DNA of 36,925 bases from Clostridia bacterium (GTDB lineage: Bacteria; Bacillota; Clostridia; TANB77; SIG350). The position numbers and the translations under genes are program-made. The stretch's first letter is position 1. Each line of letters begins with the position of its first letter. Below, one piece after another: positions 1 through 9,251 of the stretch. The stretch is from positions 1 through 36,925 of the forward strand of contig JAQVRJ010000005.1 in assembly GCA_028701115.1 (NCBI GenBank). Direction: 5' to 3'. The notes beneath the pieces are model-generated. The model searched no databases, was not told the DNA's origin, and saw only the letters and a list, made by a program, of their open reading frames with translations.

Positions 1-11
1 TTTTTATATAT

Positions 12-87
12 TCCTCAATAGCTCAGTTGGTAGAGCATTCGGCTGTTAACCGAAGGGTCGTAGGTTCGAGTCCTACTTGAGGAGCCA
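12..87 (+). tRNA. tRNA-Asn (anticodon GTT), CCA encoded
   Basis: Acceptor stem TCCTCAA/TTGAGGA, anticodon loop ggCTGTTAAcc, T-loop GGTTCGAGTCC, 3' GCCA. Confidence 0.95.
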
Positions 88-178
88 ATTGATAATTATC
101 TTATGATGATTATCAATTTTATTCTAAAAAATTAAGTATTATATATGTAGATATAATATTTGCATAAGGAGATAAAAA

Positions 179-1099
179 ATGACATGGGTTGTATTTGCTG
201 CATTGACAGTAATATTATGGGGAACATCTGAAACAATATTTAAAAGTGTTTCAAATAATGAAAAAGATAGTGTATTAAAATTAATATCGTATAATGGATT
301 GGTATTAGGTATTTGTTCTTTAATATATATGTTAATTACAAAAACTGAAATATCTTTTGAAATGATATTAACATATTTGCCAGTTTCTTTAATATTCATA
401 ACATCAATGTTTTGTACATATGCTGCTATGAGATATGTAAAAGTATCAATTACTTCACCAATACAAAATTCTGCTTGTGCATTAAGTAGCATTTTATGTA
501 TATTAGTATTAGGACAAGAAGTAAATGTGATACATGCAATTGCTATAATAGCAATTATTATTGGTTTAGTATTAATTTCTATAAATAAAGATGAAAATAA
601 TTGTGAAAATGAAGAAAAACAAACTAAAAGTAGAAAAGTATTTTTAATAGGAATAGGTTTTGCTTTAATGTATTGGGTATTAGATGGATTTGGTTCTTTT
701 ATGGATGAAAATTTATTAGAAGAAACATTAACTGCTGATCAATTATTTATATCTTATGGTTTGATATACATGAGTGTTGCAATTCTTGCTGGAATTGCAT
801 TACAGGTAATAAAATATATTAAAAAGCAAAAAGGTACATATGAAGAAGAAATAGTACCATCAAAAATTTTTAGGGCAAAAAAATTATTTGGTGCATTAGT
901 TGAAACATCTGGACAATTCACGTATACATATGCATATTTTTTTGGTGATGGTTCAATAGTAGCTCCATTTATTGCATCATATTGTATAGTTACAATGCTA
1001 TTTTCAAGAATATTCTTAAAGGAAAAATTAAGTATAAGGCAGTATATATTAATTGGAATAATATTAATTTCGTTAATAACATTATCTGTAGAAATATAA
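179..1099 (+). CDS. EamA/DMT-family membrane transporter
   Basis: 306-aa ORF with about 10 hydrophobic segments, EamA-like pattern; SD aaggag upstream of ATG. Confidence 0.75.
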   Translation: MTWVVFAALTVILWGTSETIFKSVSNNEKDSVLKLISYNGLVLGICSLIYMLITKTEISFEMILTYLPVSLIFITSMFCTYAAMRYVKVSITSPIQNSACALSSILCILVLGQEVNVIHAIAIIAIIIGLVLISINKDENNCENEEKQTKSRKVFLIGIGFALMYWVLDGFGSFMDENLLEETLTADQLFISYGLIYMSVAILAGIALQVIKYIKKQKGTYEEEIVPSKIFRAKKLFGALVETSGQFTYTYAYFFGDGSIVAPFIASYCIVTMLFSRIFLKEKLSIRQYILIGIILISLITLSVEI

Positions 1100-1123
1100 T
1101 CATAGGAAACTATGATTTTTTTT
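1098..1123 (+). terminator. Rho-independent terminator
   Basis: AATCATAG-gaaa-CTATGATT followed by a T-run, directly after the transporter stop. Confidence 0.8.
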
Positions 1124-1125
1124 AC

Positions 1126-1154
1126 TTGAAAAGATAATCTATGTATGATATATT
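1126..1154 (+). promoter_or_regulatory. sigma70-type promoter of prepilin-like gene
   Basis: TTGAAA - 17 nt - TATATT; arrangement conserved in the second copy at 4406-4434. Confidence 0.55.
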
Positions 1155-1207
1155 ATTTAAAATATAGTAAATATATTTTTAAATAATATATATAGATGAG
1201 GTATAAT

Positions 1208-4200
1208 ATGAAAAAAGGTATAAGTTTAGTAGCATTAATTGTAACAATAATTGTATTAATAATAATATCTGGTGTAGCAATAATGTCTGTAGGAGAAAAC
1301 GGTATTATTAATAAAGCAATTTATGCTAATGAGCAAGCTAAAAAAGATTATGCGAGAGACAAAATAATAATCAAATTAGGCGAATTAAAAACTAATGTAG
1401 CAGTAAATGAAAATAGAGAAACATTAGCCAATGATCTATTTAGTTTTGTAGATAGTGATTCTATATATTATGATAAAGATATATTGAGTGTTGCAAATAG
1501 AGAAAATGGATTAATAGATATAAGTATGGATGGATATGTTTTTACTGTTGATTCAGATTATAAAGTTTTACTTATAGATAATATAGCTTTATCTAATTCT
1601 GAAGAACAAGTAGATTCTATTCAATATGAATATATATTAGATAATATAATTAGTGATACACAGTATATAATAAATAATGAAATATTAACATTTGAAAAAA
1701 TAATAGCAGTAGGACCATCTGAAACATATCAAACAGTAAAACAAGGATTAGATTATTTGTGTGATAATGGTTATAAAGAAAATGGAGCGATAATACTAAC
1801 AGCAGGTACTTACGATACAGCTAATGTACATACGGGTACAAGTTATAATTATAATGCTAAATATAATGGTATGACTGTATCAATAATAGGAGATAAGCCA
1901 GGAGAAGTATTTATGACTGCTGGAGAAATGAGTATGGCACAAAATAATAGCTCATATAGCATGAAATTAAAGTTTTATAGAATAGTTTTTGTACCACCTG
2001 TATATTCAGATATAGGAAGTGATGGATTTACTTTAGATGATGATAGTATTCCAAATGAATATTATAATTGTGTATTTGTTCCAGCGGTAGGAGGATGGAA
2101 TGGTACAATATCATCAGCAAGTGTATATGCATATAATTGTTTGTTTTTGGGAGGTGCAAATTCATATGCAACAAGTAATCCAATAAGTGGTTTAGCACAA
2201 AATTGTGCAAGCATAAATGATTTTATTGGACCAGAAAATGGAACAAAAACGACATGTTTAACAAATGCAGTTGTGGATAGTACGTATAATATAACAACAA
2301 CTGGATGGCAGAATGTGGGAACTGGATTAAATCCAGATGGTAGTCAAGCACATATAGGTGTATATGGTGGAATATATGCTTGGGATAATATTATATTAAC
2401 GAAAGATTATGATAATAAAACTGTATCATTAAATATTAAGGATTTTTTTTATGAATATACAGTAGTAAAATATATGTTTGGAGAAGTAGATCCAGAGAAA
2501 ATAATAAAAAATGGAAGAACAATAAATATAGAAGATGGGCAAGCGATTATAAATATGACAACAAATGGTGTATATACATTTGTTGTAATTAAAGAATCAA
2601 AATATATTGCCGTAGTTTCTACAAAAGTTGAAGGATTAAGTGAATCTTCAACGTATCAAATTAATAATGAAATATTTACATTTAATAGAATAGCAAGAGT
2701 TGGAATAAACGAAGAATTTACAACATATAAATCGGCATTAGATTATTTGTGTGATAATGGTTATAAGGAAGATGGAGCAATAATATTAACAGCAGGTACT
2801 TATGATACAGCTAATATACATACGGGTACAAGTTATAATTACAATGCCAAGTATAATGGTATGAACGTATCAATAATAGCTGAGACACCAGGAGAAGTAT
2901 TTATGACTGCTGGAGAAATGAGTATGGCACAAAATAATAGCTCATATAGCATGAAATTAAAGTTTTATAGAATAGTTTTTGTACCACCTGTATATTCAGA
3001 TGTAGGAAGTAATGGATTCAATTTAGATAATGATAGTGTATCAAATGAATATTATAATTGTGTATTTGTTCCAGCGGTAGGAGGATGGAATGGTACAATA
3101 TCATCAGCAAGTGTATATGCATATAATTGTTTGTTTTTGGGAGGTGCAAATTCATATGCAACAAGTAATCCAATAAGTGGTTTAGCACAAAATTGTGCAA
3201 GCATAAATGATTTTATTGGACCAGAAAATGGAACAAAAACGACATGTTTAACAAATGCAGTTGTGGATAGTACGTATAATATAACAACAACTGGATGGCA
3301 GAATGTGGGAACTGGATTAAATCCAGATGGTAGTCAAGCACATATAGGTGTATATGGTGGAATATATGCTTGGAATAATATTAGATTTGAAGTAGATAGT
3401 GTAAATAAAAAGATAAACATAGATATTAGTGATATATATGGAACAGTAAATGGACTAAAATATATTTATGGAGGAGGAAAAACAGAAGAAGAAATATTAT
3501 CTAATGGAATAACGGTAAATGTAATTAATAATCATGCAACAATAGATATAACAGATAATGGAATATATAAATTTTTGGTTTCTGGTGTAGCAGAATATAA
3601 TATAATAAAAACATTAAAGGTTGAAGGCCAAGATGTTACATCAACTTATCAAATAAATAATGAAACATTAACTTTTGATAGAATAGCAAGGGTTGGAATT
3701 GGAGAAGAATTTACAACTTATAAATCGGCATTAGATTATTTGTGTGATAATGGTTATAAGGAAGATGGAGCAATAATATTAACAGCAGGTACTTATGATA
3801 CAGCTAATATACATACGGGTACAAGTTATACTTACAATGCCAAGTATAATGGTATGAACGTATCAATAATAGCTGAGACACCAGGAGAAGTATTTATGAC
3901 TGCAGGAGAAATGGGAGTAGCAGAAAATAATAGTTCATATAGCATGAAATTAAAGTTTTATAGAATAGTTTTTGTACCACCTGTATATTCAGATGTAGGA
4001 AGTAATGGATTCCATTTAGATAGTGATAGTGTATCAAATGAATATTATAATTGTGTATTTGTTCCAGCGGTAGGAGGATGGAATGGTACAATATCATCAG
4101 CAAGTGTATATGCATATAATTGTTTGTTTTTGGGAGGTGCAAATTCATATGCAACAAGTAATCCAATAAGTGGTTTAGCACAAAATTGTGCAAGCATAAA

Positions 4201-4369
4201 TGATTTTATTGGACCAGAAAATGGAACAAAAACGACATGTTTAATAAATGTAACAACAGATAGTGAATATAATATAACATCAGCGGGATGGCAAAATACA
4301 GGAACTGGATTGAATCCAGATTCAAGTCAATCGCATATAGGTTTATATGGTGGAATATATTCATGGTAA
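1208..4369 (+). CDS. Prepilin-like exported protein with three tandem beta-helix-like repeat domains
   Basis: MKKGISLVALIVTIIVLIIISG N-terminal motif; three ~330-aa repeats (GAIILTAGTYDTAN...NCVFVPAVGGWNG...GGIY[AS]W). ATG 1208 preferred over the ORF-track 1196 because GAGG sits inside the upstream codons. Confidence 0.8.
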   Translation: MKKGISLVALIVTIIVLIIISGVAIMSVGENGIINKAIYANEQAKKDYARDKIIIKLGELKTNVAVNENRETLANDLFSFVDSDSIYYDKDILSVANRENGLIDISMDGYVFTVDSDYKVLLIDNIALSNSEEQVDSIQYEYILDNIISDTQYIINNEILTFEKIIAVGPSETYQTVKQGLDYLCDNGYKENGAIILTAGTYDTANVHTGTSYNYNAKYNGMTVSIIGDKPGEVFMTAGEMSMAQNNSSYSMKLKFYRIVFVPPVYSDIGSDGFTLDDDSIPNEYYNCVFVPAVGGWNGTISSASVYAYNCLFLGGANSYATSNPISGLAQNCASINDFIGPENGTKTTCLTNAVVDSTYNITTTGWQNVGTGLNPDGSQAHIGVYGGIYAWDNIILTKDYDNKTVSLNIKDFFYEYTVVKYMFGEVDPEKIIKNGRTINIEDGQAIINMTTNGVYTFVVIKESKYIAVVSTKVEGLSESSTYQINNEIFTFNRIARVGINEEFTTYKSALDYLCDNGYKEDGAIILTAGTYDTANIHTGTSYNYNAKYNGMNVSIIAETPGEVFMTAGEMSMAQNNSSYSMKLKFYRIVFVPPVYSDVGSNGFNLDNDSVSNEYYNCVFVPAVGGWNGTISSASVYAYNCLFLGGANSYATSNPISGLAQNCASINDFIGPENGTKTTCLTNAVVDSTYNITTTGWQNVGTGLNPDGSQAHIGVYGGIYAWNNIRFEVDSVNKKINIDISDIYGTVNGLKYIYGGGKTEEEILSNGITVNVINNHATIDITDNGIYKFLVSGVAEYNIIKTLKVEGQDVTSTYQINNETLTFDRIARVGIGEEFTTYKSALDYLCDNGYKEDGAIILTAGTYDTANIHTGTSYTYNAKYNGMNVSIIAETPGEVFMTAGEMGVAENNSSYSMKLKFYRIVFVPPVYSDVGSNGFHLDSDSVSNEYYNCVFVPAVGGWNGTISSASVYAYNCLFLGGANSYATSNPISGLAQNCASINDFIGPENGTKTTCLINVTTDSEYNITSAGWQNTGTGLNPDSSQSHIGLYGGIYSW
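1650..4366 (+). repeat. Three tandem in-frame repeats, period about 990-993 bp
   Basis: tgtatttgttccagcggtaggaggatgg occurs at 2071, 3061 and 4054; 2071-2383 and 3061-3373 appear identical by eye. Confidence 0.9.
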
Positions 4370-4377
4370 TAAATAAA

Positions 4378-4403
4378 AATCATAGGGAACTATGATTTTT
4401 TTT
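4378..4403 (+). terminator. Rho-independent terminator
   Basis: AATCATAG-ggaa-CTATGATT plus T-run, near-copy of 1098-1123. Confidence 0.8.
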
Positions 4404-4405
4404 AC

Positions 4406-4434
4406 TTGAAAAGATAATATATGTGTGATATATT
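4406..4434 (+). promoter_or_regulatory. sigma70-type promoter (duplicated copy)
   Basis: TTGAAA - 17 nt - TATATT, copy of 1126-1154. Confidence 0.55.
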
Positions 4435-4486
4435 ATTTAAAATAAAGTAAATAAATTTTAAAATTATATATATAATGAGGTATAAT

Positions 4487-4813
4487 ATGAAAAAAGGAAT
4501 AAGTTTAGTAGCATTAATTGTAACGATAATTGTATTAATAATAATATCTAGTGTAGTAATAATAAATACAATGAATAGTAATGTGTTGGATAATGCTAAA
4601 AATTCAGTTGTTGGTTCAGGTGCTGGAGGTTCATCATTTATATCCGGATATGTAGGTTGTGATGCAATAGATGTTTTAGGTATACATACTGGTGGCTGTA
4701 TACATTATTCAGGTAATGTATTTATTGATTCACAAATGTCAGGTAATTCTAATATTGGTGATGGTCTTGCTAAAATAACACAGTATAGTTATGGATATAT
4801 GTATATAGATTAA
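4487..4813 (+). CDS. Short prepilin-like protein with Gly/Ser-rich C-terminus
   Basis: MKKGISLVALIVTIIVLIIISS; same promoter, RBS and N-terminus as the 1208 gene. Confidence 0.7.
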   Translation: MKKGISLVALIVTIIVLIIISSVVIINTMNSNVLDNAKNSVVGSGAGGSSFISGYVGCDAIDVLGIHTGGCIHYSGNVFIDSQMSGNSNIGDGLAKITQYSYGYMYID

Positions 4814-4815
4814 AA

Positions 4816-4843
4816 CATAAAGCATAAAACATAAAACATAAAA
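4816..4843. repeat. Heptanucleotide tandem repeat (CATAAAR x4)
   Basis: CATAAAG CATAAAA CATAAAA CATAAAA. Confidence 0.85.
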
Positions 4844-4883
4844 TAAAAAATAGATTATGGTGTACAAATATTATGAGGTAATT

Positions 4884-7073
4884 ATGGAAAAAAAACAAGA
4901 AATAAAAGGGAAAGTAGTTAGCATTATATATTATAATGATAAAAATACATATTCTATTTTTTTATTTCATTTAGATGAAAAAACAATAACATGTACAGGA
5001 AATTTACCATTTATAAAATTAAATGATAAATATATTTTGTATGGTCAATATGTTGAACATAATGTATATGGAAAACAATTTAAATTTGATACATTTGAAA
5101 AAATATTACCTTCTACAGAAGAAGAGTTAATATCTTATTTATCTTCCGGAGCTATAAAAGGTTTAGGAGAAAAAACTGCTGAAAGAATAATTGCGGAATT
5201 TGGAGATAAAAGTATAGAAGTAATTAAATCAAATCCAAAAAAGATAGCAAAAATTAAAGGTATAAGTTTGAACAAAGCAGAAGAATTGCAAAAAATAGTA
5301 AATGAAGAATGGTATTTTTTACAATTAGTAAAATTTTTAAATCCATATGGAATTAATAATGAAAATATTTCTAAAATATATAAAGAGTATCAAAGTAAAG
5401 CGATTGATTTGATAAATGAGAATCCATATTTAATATTAGACATCGTTGAAAACGTTGATTTTAGCTATGTTGATAAAATTGCTTCAGATTTAGAATTTGA
5501 AATCGTAAATATTAACAGAATAAAATATGGTGTTAAATATACATTACTTAAAAACTTTGAAAGTGGAAATACTTGCTTATTGTATGAAAAACTTTTAATA
5601 GCAGTATCGAAATTTTTACATATTGATTCAGAATATATAGAAAATGCAATTATAGAAATGAAAGTTGAAAATGAAATAGAAATTGAGACAAGAGAAAATA
5701 GTGAAGAATATGTTTATTTAGCAAGAATAAATCAAATAGAAAATATGGTAGCTAATAAAATTAAAAGTATGTTAAATGAACATGAAAAAAAAGTAGATAT
5801 TTCAAATAGAATTAAAATAATAGAAAAAAAATTAGAAATAACATTAACAGATATGCAAAGAAAAGCAATTGAAATGGGATATAATAATAATATATCTGTT
5901 ATAACGGGAGGACCAGGAACAGGTAAAACTACAATAATACAGTGCTTAATGAAGTTATTCCTTGATGATGGAAAAAATGTGTCATTATGTGCGCCTACAG
6001 GGAGAGCAGCAAAAAGAATTACTGAAGTTACTGGTTATGAGGCAAAAACAATACATAGATTATTAGATTTAACTAAAATAGAGGAAAGAATAGATAAATT
6101 ACAAATTAAAGTTGAACAATTAAAAACGGATGTTGTAATACTTGATGAAGCATCAATGTTAGATACAATTATATTTGGGTTTTTAATAAAAGCGCTAACA
6201 CCAGGTACTAAACTAATATTAATAGGTGATGTTAATCAATTACCAGCTGTTGGAGCAGGAGATATATTAAATGATTTAATTAAATGTAAAGAGATGAATT
6301 GCATATATTTAAATGAAATATTTAGGCAAGCAAAAGAAAGTTTAATAGTAGTAAATGCTCATAAAGTAAATAATGGAATATATCCAGATTTGGAGATTAA
6401 AGATAAGGATATGTTTTATATAAATAATACAGATAATGATAGTATATTAAATGAAATAGTAGATTTATGTAAATATAGATTAAATAGTTATATAACATGT
6501 GATTCAATAAAAGATATACAAGTTATTGATCCAACTAAAAAAGGAGATGTAGGAACAAGAAATTTAAATAAGTTTTTACAGGAGAGTTTAAATCCTAAGT
6601 CAAAGGAAAAAGCTGAAAAAGTCTATGGACAAACCATTTTTCGTATTGGTGATAAAGTAATGCAAGTAAAGAATAATTATGATTTGGAATGGGAAAAGAA
6701 AGAATTTGAGGGACAAGGTGTATATAATGGAGATATGGGTTATGTTACACAAATTAATAATGCAGACAATATAGTTCAAGTAACATTTGATGATGGAAAG
6801 ATTGCAGAATATACTAATTCTGTATTAGAAGAGCTAGAACATGCATATGCTATAACCGTACATAAAAGTCAAGGAAGTGAATTCGATGTAGTTATACTTC
6901 CAATAGTTCAAGGGCCACCAATGTTATATACGCGTAATCTACTTTACACAGCTATTACTAGAGCTAAAAAGATGTTAGTTATTATTGGAGATAGGAGAAT
7001 TGTGGATAAAATGGTGGATAACATGCGCAATAATGATAGAATTACAGGCTTAGAATATAAATTAAATTATTGA
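4884..7073 (+). CDS. recD2: ATP-dependent RecD2-like DNA helicase
   Basis: Walker A VITGGPGTGKTT, VVILDEASMLD, GDVNQLPAVGAGDIL, AITVHKSQGSEFD, LYTAITRAKK; HhH-like N-terminal region. Start 4884 follows tgaggt. Confidence 0.9.
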   Translation: MEKKQEIKGKVVSIIYYNDKNTYSIFLFHLDEKTITCTGNLPFIKLNDKYILYGQYVEHNVYGKQFKFDTFEKILPSTEEELISYLSSGAIKGLGEKTAERIIAEFGDKSIEVIKSNPKKIAKIKGISLNKAEELQKIVNEEWYFLQLVKFLNPYGINNENISKIYKEYQSKAIDLINENPYLILDIVENVDFSYVDKIASDLEFEIVNINRIKYGVKYTLLKNFESGNTCLLYEKLLIAVSKFLHIDSEYIENAIIEMKVENEIEIETRENSEEYVYLARINQIENMVANKIKSMLNEHEKKVDISNRIKIIEKKLEITLTDMQRKAIEMGYNNNISVITGGPGTGKTTIIQCLMKLFLDDGKNVSLCAPTGRAAKRITEVTGYEAKTIHRLLDLTKIEERIDKLQIKVEQLKTDVVILDEASMLDTIIFGFLIKALTPGTKLILIGDVNQLPAVGAGDILNDLIKCKEMNCIYLNEIFRQAKESLIVVNAHKVNNGIYPDLEIKDKDMFYINNTDNDSILNEIVDLCKYRLNSYITCDSIKDIQVIDPTKKGDVGTRNLNKFLQESLNPKSKEKAEKVYGQTIFRIGDKVMQVKNNYDLEWEKKEFEGQGVYNGDMGYVTQINNADNIVQVTFDDGKIAEYTNSVLEELEHAYAITVHKSQGSEFDVVILPIVQGPPMLYTRNLLYTAITRAKKMLVIIGDRRIVDKMVDNMRNNDRITGLEYKLNY

Positions 7074-7134
7074 TAAATTATTGATATCCTCAAAATTTAT
7101 GATATAATATATGAAAATATGAGAGGTGAACATT

Positions 7135-9135
7135 TTGGATGAATTAATAGATATAATACTTGATTACGTAAGAAAAGATTACACGGATTATGCCATTATG
7201 ATAAATGGTGAATGGGGTAGTGGAAAAACATATTTTTGGGAAAATAAAGTAAAAAGCAAGATTGAATCTATGGAGTTAAATGGAAAGAGATATAAAACAA
7301 TTTATATGTCTTTATATGGTATCTCAAATCTTGAAGAAATCAGTAAAAAATTATTTATGGAAACAACTCAAATGATGAACAAATCTATAAGAAAATATAT
7401 TGAGTTAAATCCTGGATCAACAATTCCTGAATATGCAAAAACTGGTTTGGATATGGCAAATTTATTTGGTGTACAACAACAAGGTCCTGAAAAGATTAAT
7501 TATAGCGAATTATTAAATGTTGAAGATAAAGTATTATGCTTTGATGATCTTGAAAGGGCAAATGTTGATGTTATTGATGTATTAGGATATATTAATAATT
7601 TTGTTGAACATGATCACATTAAAACGATTATTATATGTAATGAAAAAGAATTAGCAAATAAACTAAAAAATTCAAATGTCGAAATGAAAACATTTATAGC
7701 AACATATATTTTGGGTAAAGAAGGGAAAATATCTTCTGATGAAATCCTTGAAAAACCTATGGTTGAGCTTATTCAAGATAAAGTTGAATATATTTTTGAT
7801 AAAGCAAATGATTATGAAAGAATAAAAGAAAAATTGATTGGTGAAACATTTGAGTATATTCCAGAGTTTAGTTATATTATAAATGGATTATTAATGAGGT
7901 ATGAAAATAATTCTAATTTAATGAAATTTTTAAGAGCGAATACAGCAATTATTATATCGACATTTAATAAAACAGGAACAAGAAATTTAAGAATATTAAA
8001 ACATGCTTTGAATGATTTTGAAAAGATATATGGAATAATTAAAAATGAAAATGATTCAATAAGTGATGATATATTGAAAGCATTACTTATATTTACAATA
8101 GCTATTTCTTTTGAAATTAAAGCTGGAAAAGTAACGAAAAATAGATTTGCAGATGTATCATCAAATGAAGAATATAAGATTATCCTAACCGCTTCAAATA
8201 ATGTAAAAGATAATACAGAATTTTATTTAAAAGAATTTGATAACAATTATTATTCTAATACAAAATATGTATACCGATTTTTTAAATTTGTTGAAATTTA
8301 TGTACGTACGAGAATATTTGATATGCGAGTATTTTCACGCGAAATGAGTGATATAGAAAAAACTGAAAGAAAATATGGTAGATTAGATTATGAAAGAATA
8401 TTATCTGAAGAGTATTGGAGAATACCTGAACAAGATTTTGAAAAAGTAATATATAATACTTTAGAATTAGTAAGAATGGGTAAGTTAGAATTAATTAATT
8501 ATGTGAAGTTATATATTTATTTTCATTTTTTCCAAGAAAAAGGTTTAATAAGAGAAGATATAAATTGGTTAAAAAATCAATTTATGGTAGGAATGAATTT
8601 GGCATCAGTAAATTCACAATTTTGTGATAATGTAAGTACATATTTTTCGGATTTAAAAGGTGTTGAAACAAAGCCAGATGTTGATGAAATAATAGCATAT
8701 TTTACTATTATAAATAATCAATTAAAGGAAAAAGCATATAAAGAAGGTGCAAATGAATTAATGGCAGCATTAGTAAAAACACCAGATATATTTATGAGTA
8801 TATTAACAGAAGAGTACAAAGATGATCCTATATTAGCATTTTGTGATGTAAATACATTTTTTGAGAAATTGTTAAAAATTAGTAATCCTGATTTAGTAAT
8901 ATTAACAGGAATAATTCGTGAGAGAATAAAAAACGAAAAATTATATAGAGAAGAATCAAGGAAATTCTGTGAATTAAAATATTTAATAAACAGATATAAT
9001 GAAGGAAAAATGCGAAATATTAAATTAGTATTACTTGATGATTTAGCTCGTACTATTCCAGACAATGAAATTAATCCTAATGAACAATGGCAAATTGCTA
9101 ATAATGAACAGTGGCATATTATAAATGACAATTAA
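7135..9135 (+). CDS. KAP-type P-loop NTPase
   Basis: Walker A NGEWGSGKTYF, Walker B VLCFDDLERA. TTG 7135 is about 7 nt after GAGAGGT; the ORF-track GTG 7126 lies within the SD. Confidence 0.7.
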   Translation: MDELIDIILDYVRKDYTDYAIMINGEWGSGKTYFWENKVKSKIESMELNGKRYKTIYMSLYGISNLEEISKKLFMETTQMMNKSIRKYIELNPGSTIPEYAKTGLDMANLFGVQQQGPEKINYSELLNVEDKVLCFDDLERANVDVIDVLGYINNFVEHDHIKTIIICNEKELANKLKNSNVEMKTFIATYILGKEGKISSDEILEKPMVELIQDKVEYIFDKANDYERIKEKLIGETFEYIPEFSYIINGLLMRYENNSNLMKFLRANTAIIISTFNKTGTRNLRILKHALNDFEKIYGIIKNENDSISDDILKALLIFTIAISFEIKAGKVTKNRFADVSSNEEYKIILTASNNVKDNTEFYLKEFDNNYYSNTKYVYRFFKFVEIYVRTRIFDMRVFSREMSDIEKTERKYGRLDYERILSEEYWRIPEQDFEKVIYNTLELVRMGKLELINYVKLYIYFHFFQEKGLIREDINWLKNQFMVGMNLASVNSQFCDNVSTYFSDLKGVETKPDVDEIIAYFTIINNQLKEKAYKEGANELMAALVKTPDIFMSILTEEYKDDPILAFCDVNTFFEKLLKISNPDLVILTGIIRERIKNEKLYREESRKFCELKYLINRYNEGKMRNIKLVLLDDLARTIPDNEINPNEQWQIANNEQWHIINDN

Positions 9136-9200
9136 TTAAAATTTTAGAATATGAGTAAAATGATAGAAATTTTAAAATGAAAATAGAAGGTAAAAATAAA

Positions 9201-9233
9201 AAAATATACTTTAACATTAAAGTATATTTTTTT
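9201..9233. terminator. Bidirectional terminator between convergent genes
   Basis: AAAATATACTTTAA-c-ATTAAAGTATATTTT followed by T-run. Confidence 0.75.
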
Positions 9234-9251
9234 ATTTTGGATTTTTTTGTT

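Noticed and set aside
2028-4193. Minus-strand ORFs MHNFVLNHLLDYLLHMNLHLP... at 2028, 3018 and 3894
   Set aside because: Antisense shadow of the repeated prepilin-like coding sequence; they recur only because the sense strand repeats, and have no independent RBS or family signal.
1650-4366. CRISPR-like or satellite array
   Set aside because: The ~990-bp repeats are in frame and protein coding, with no short direct repeats and unique spacers.
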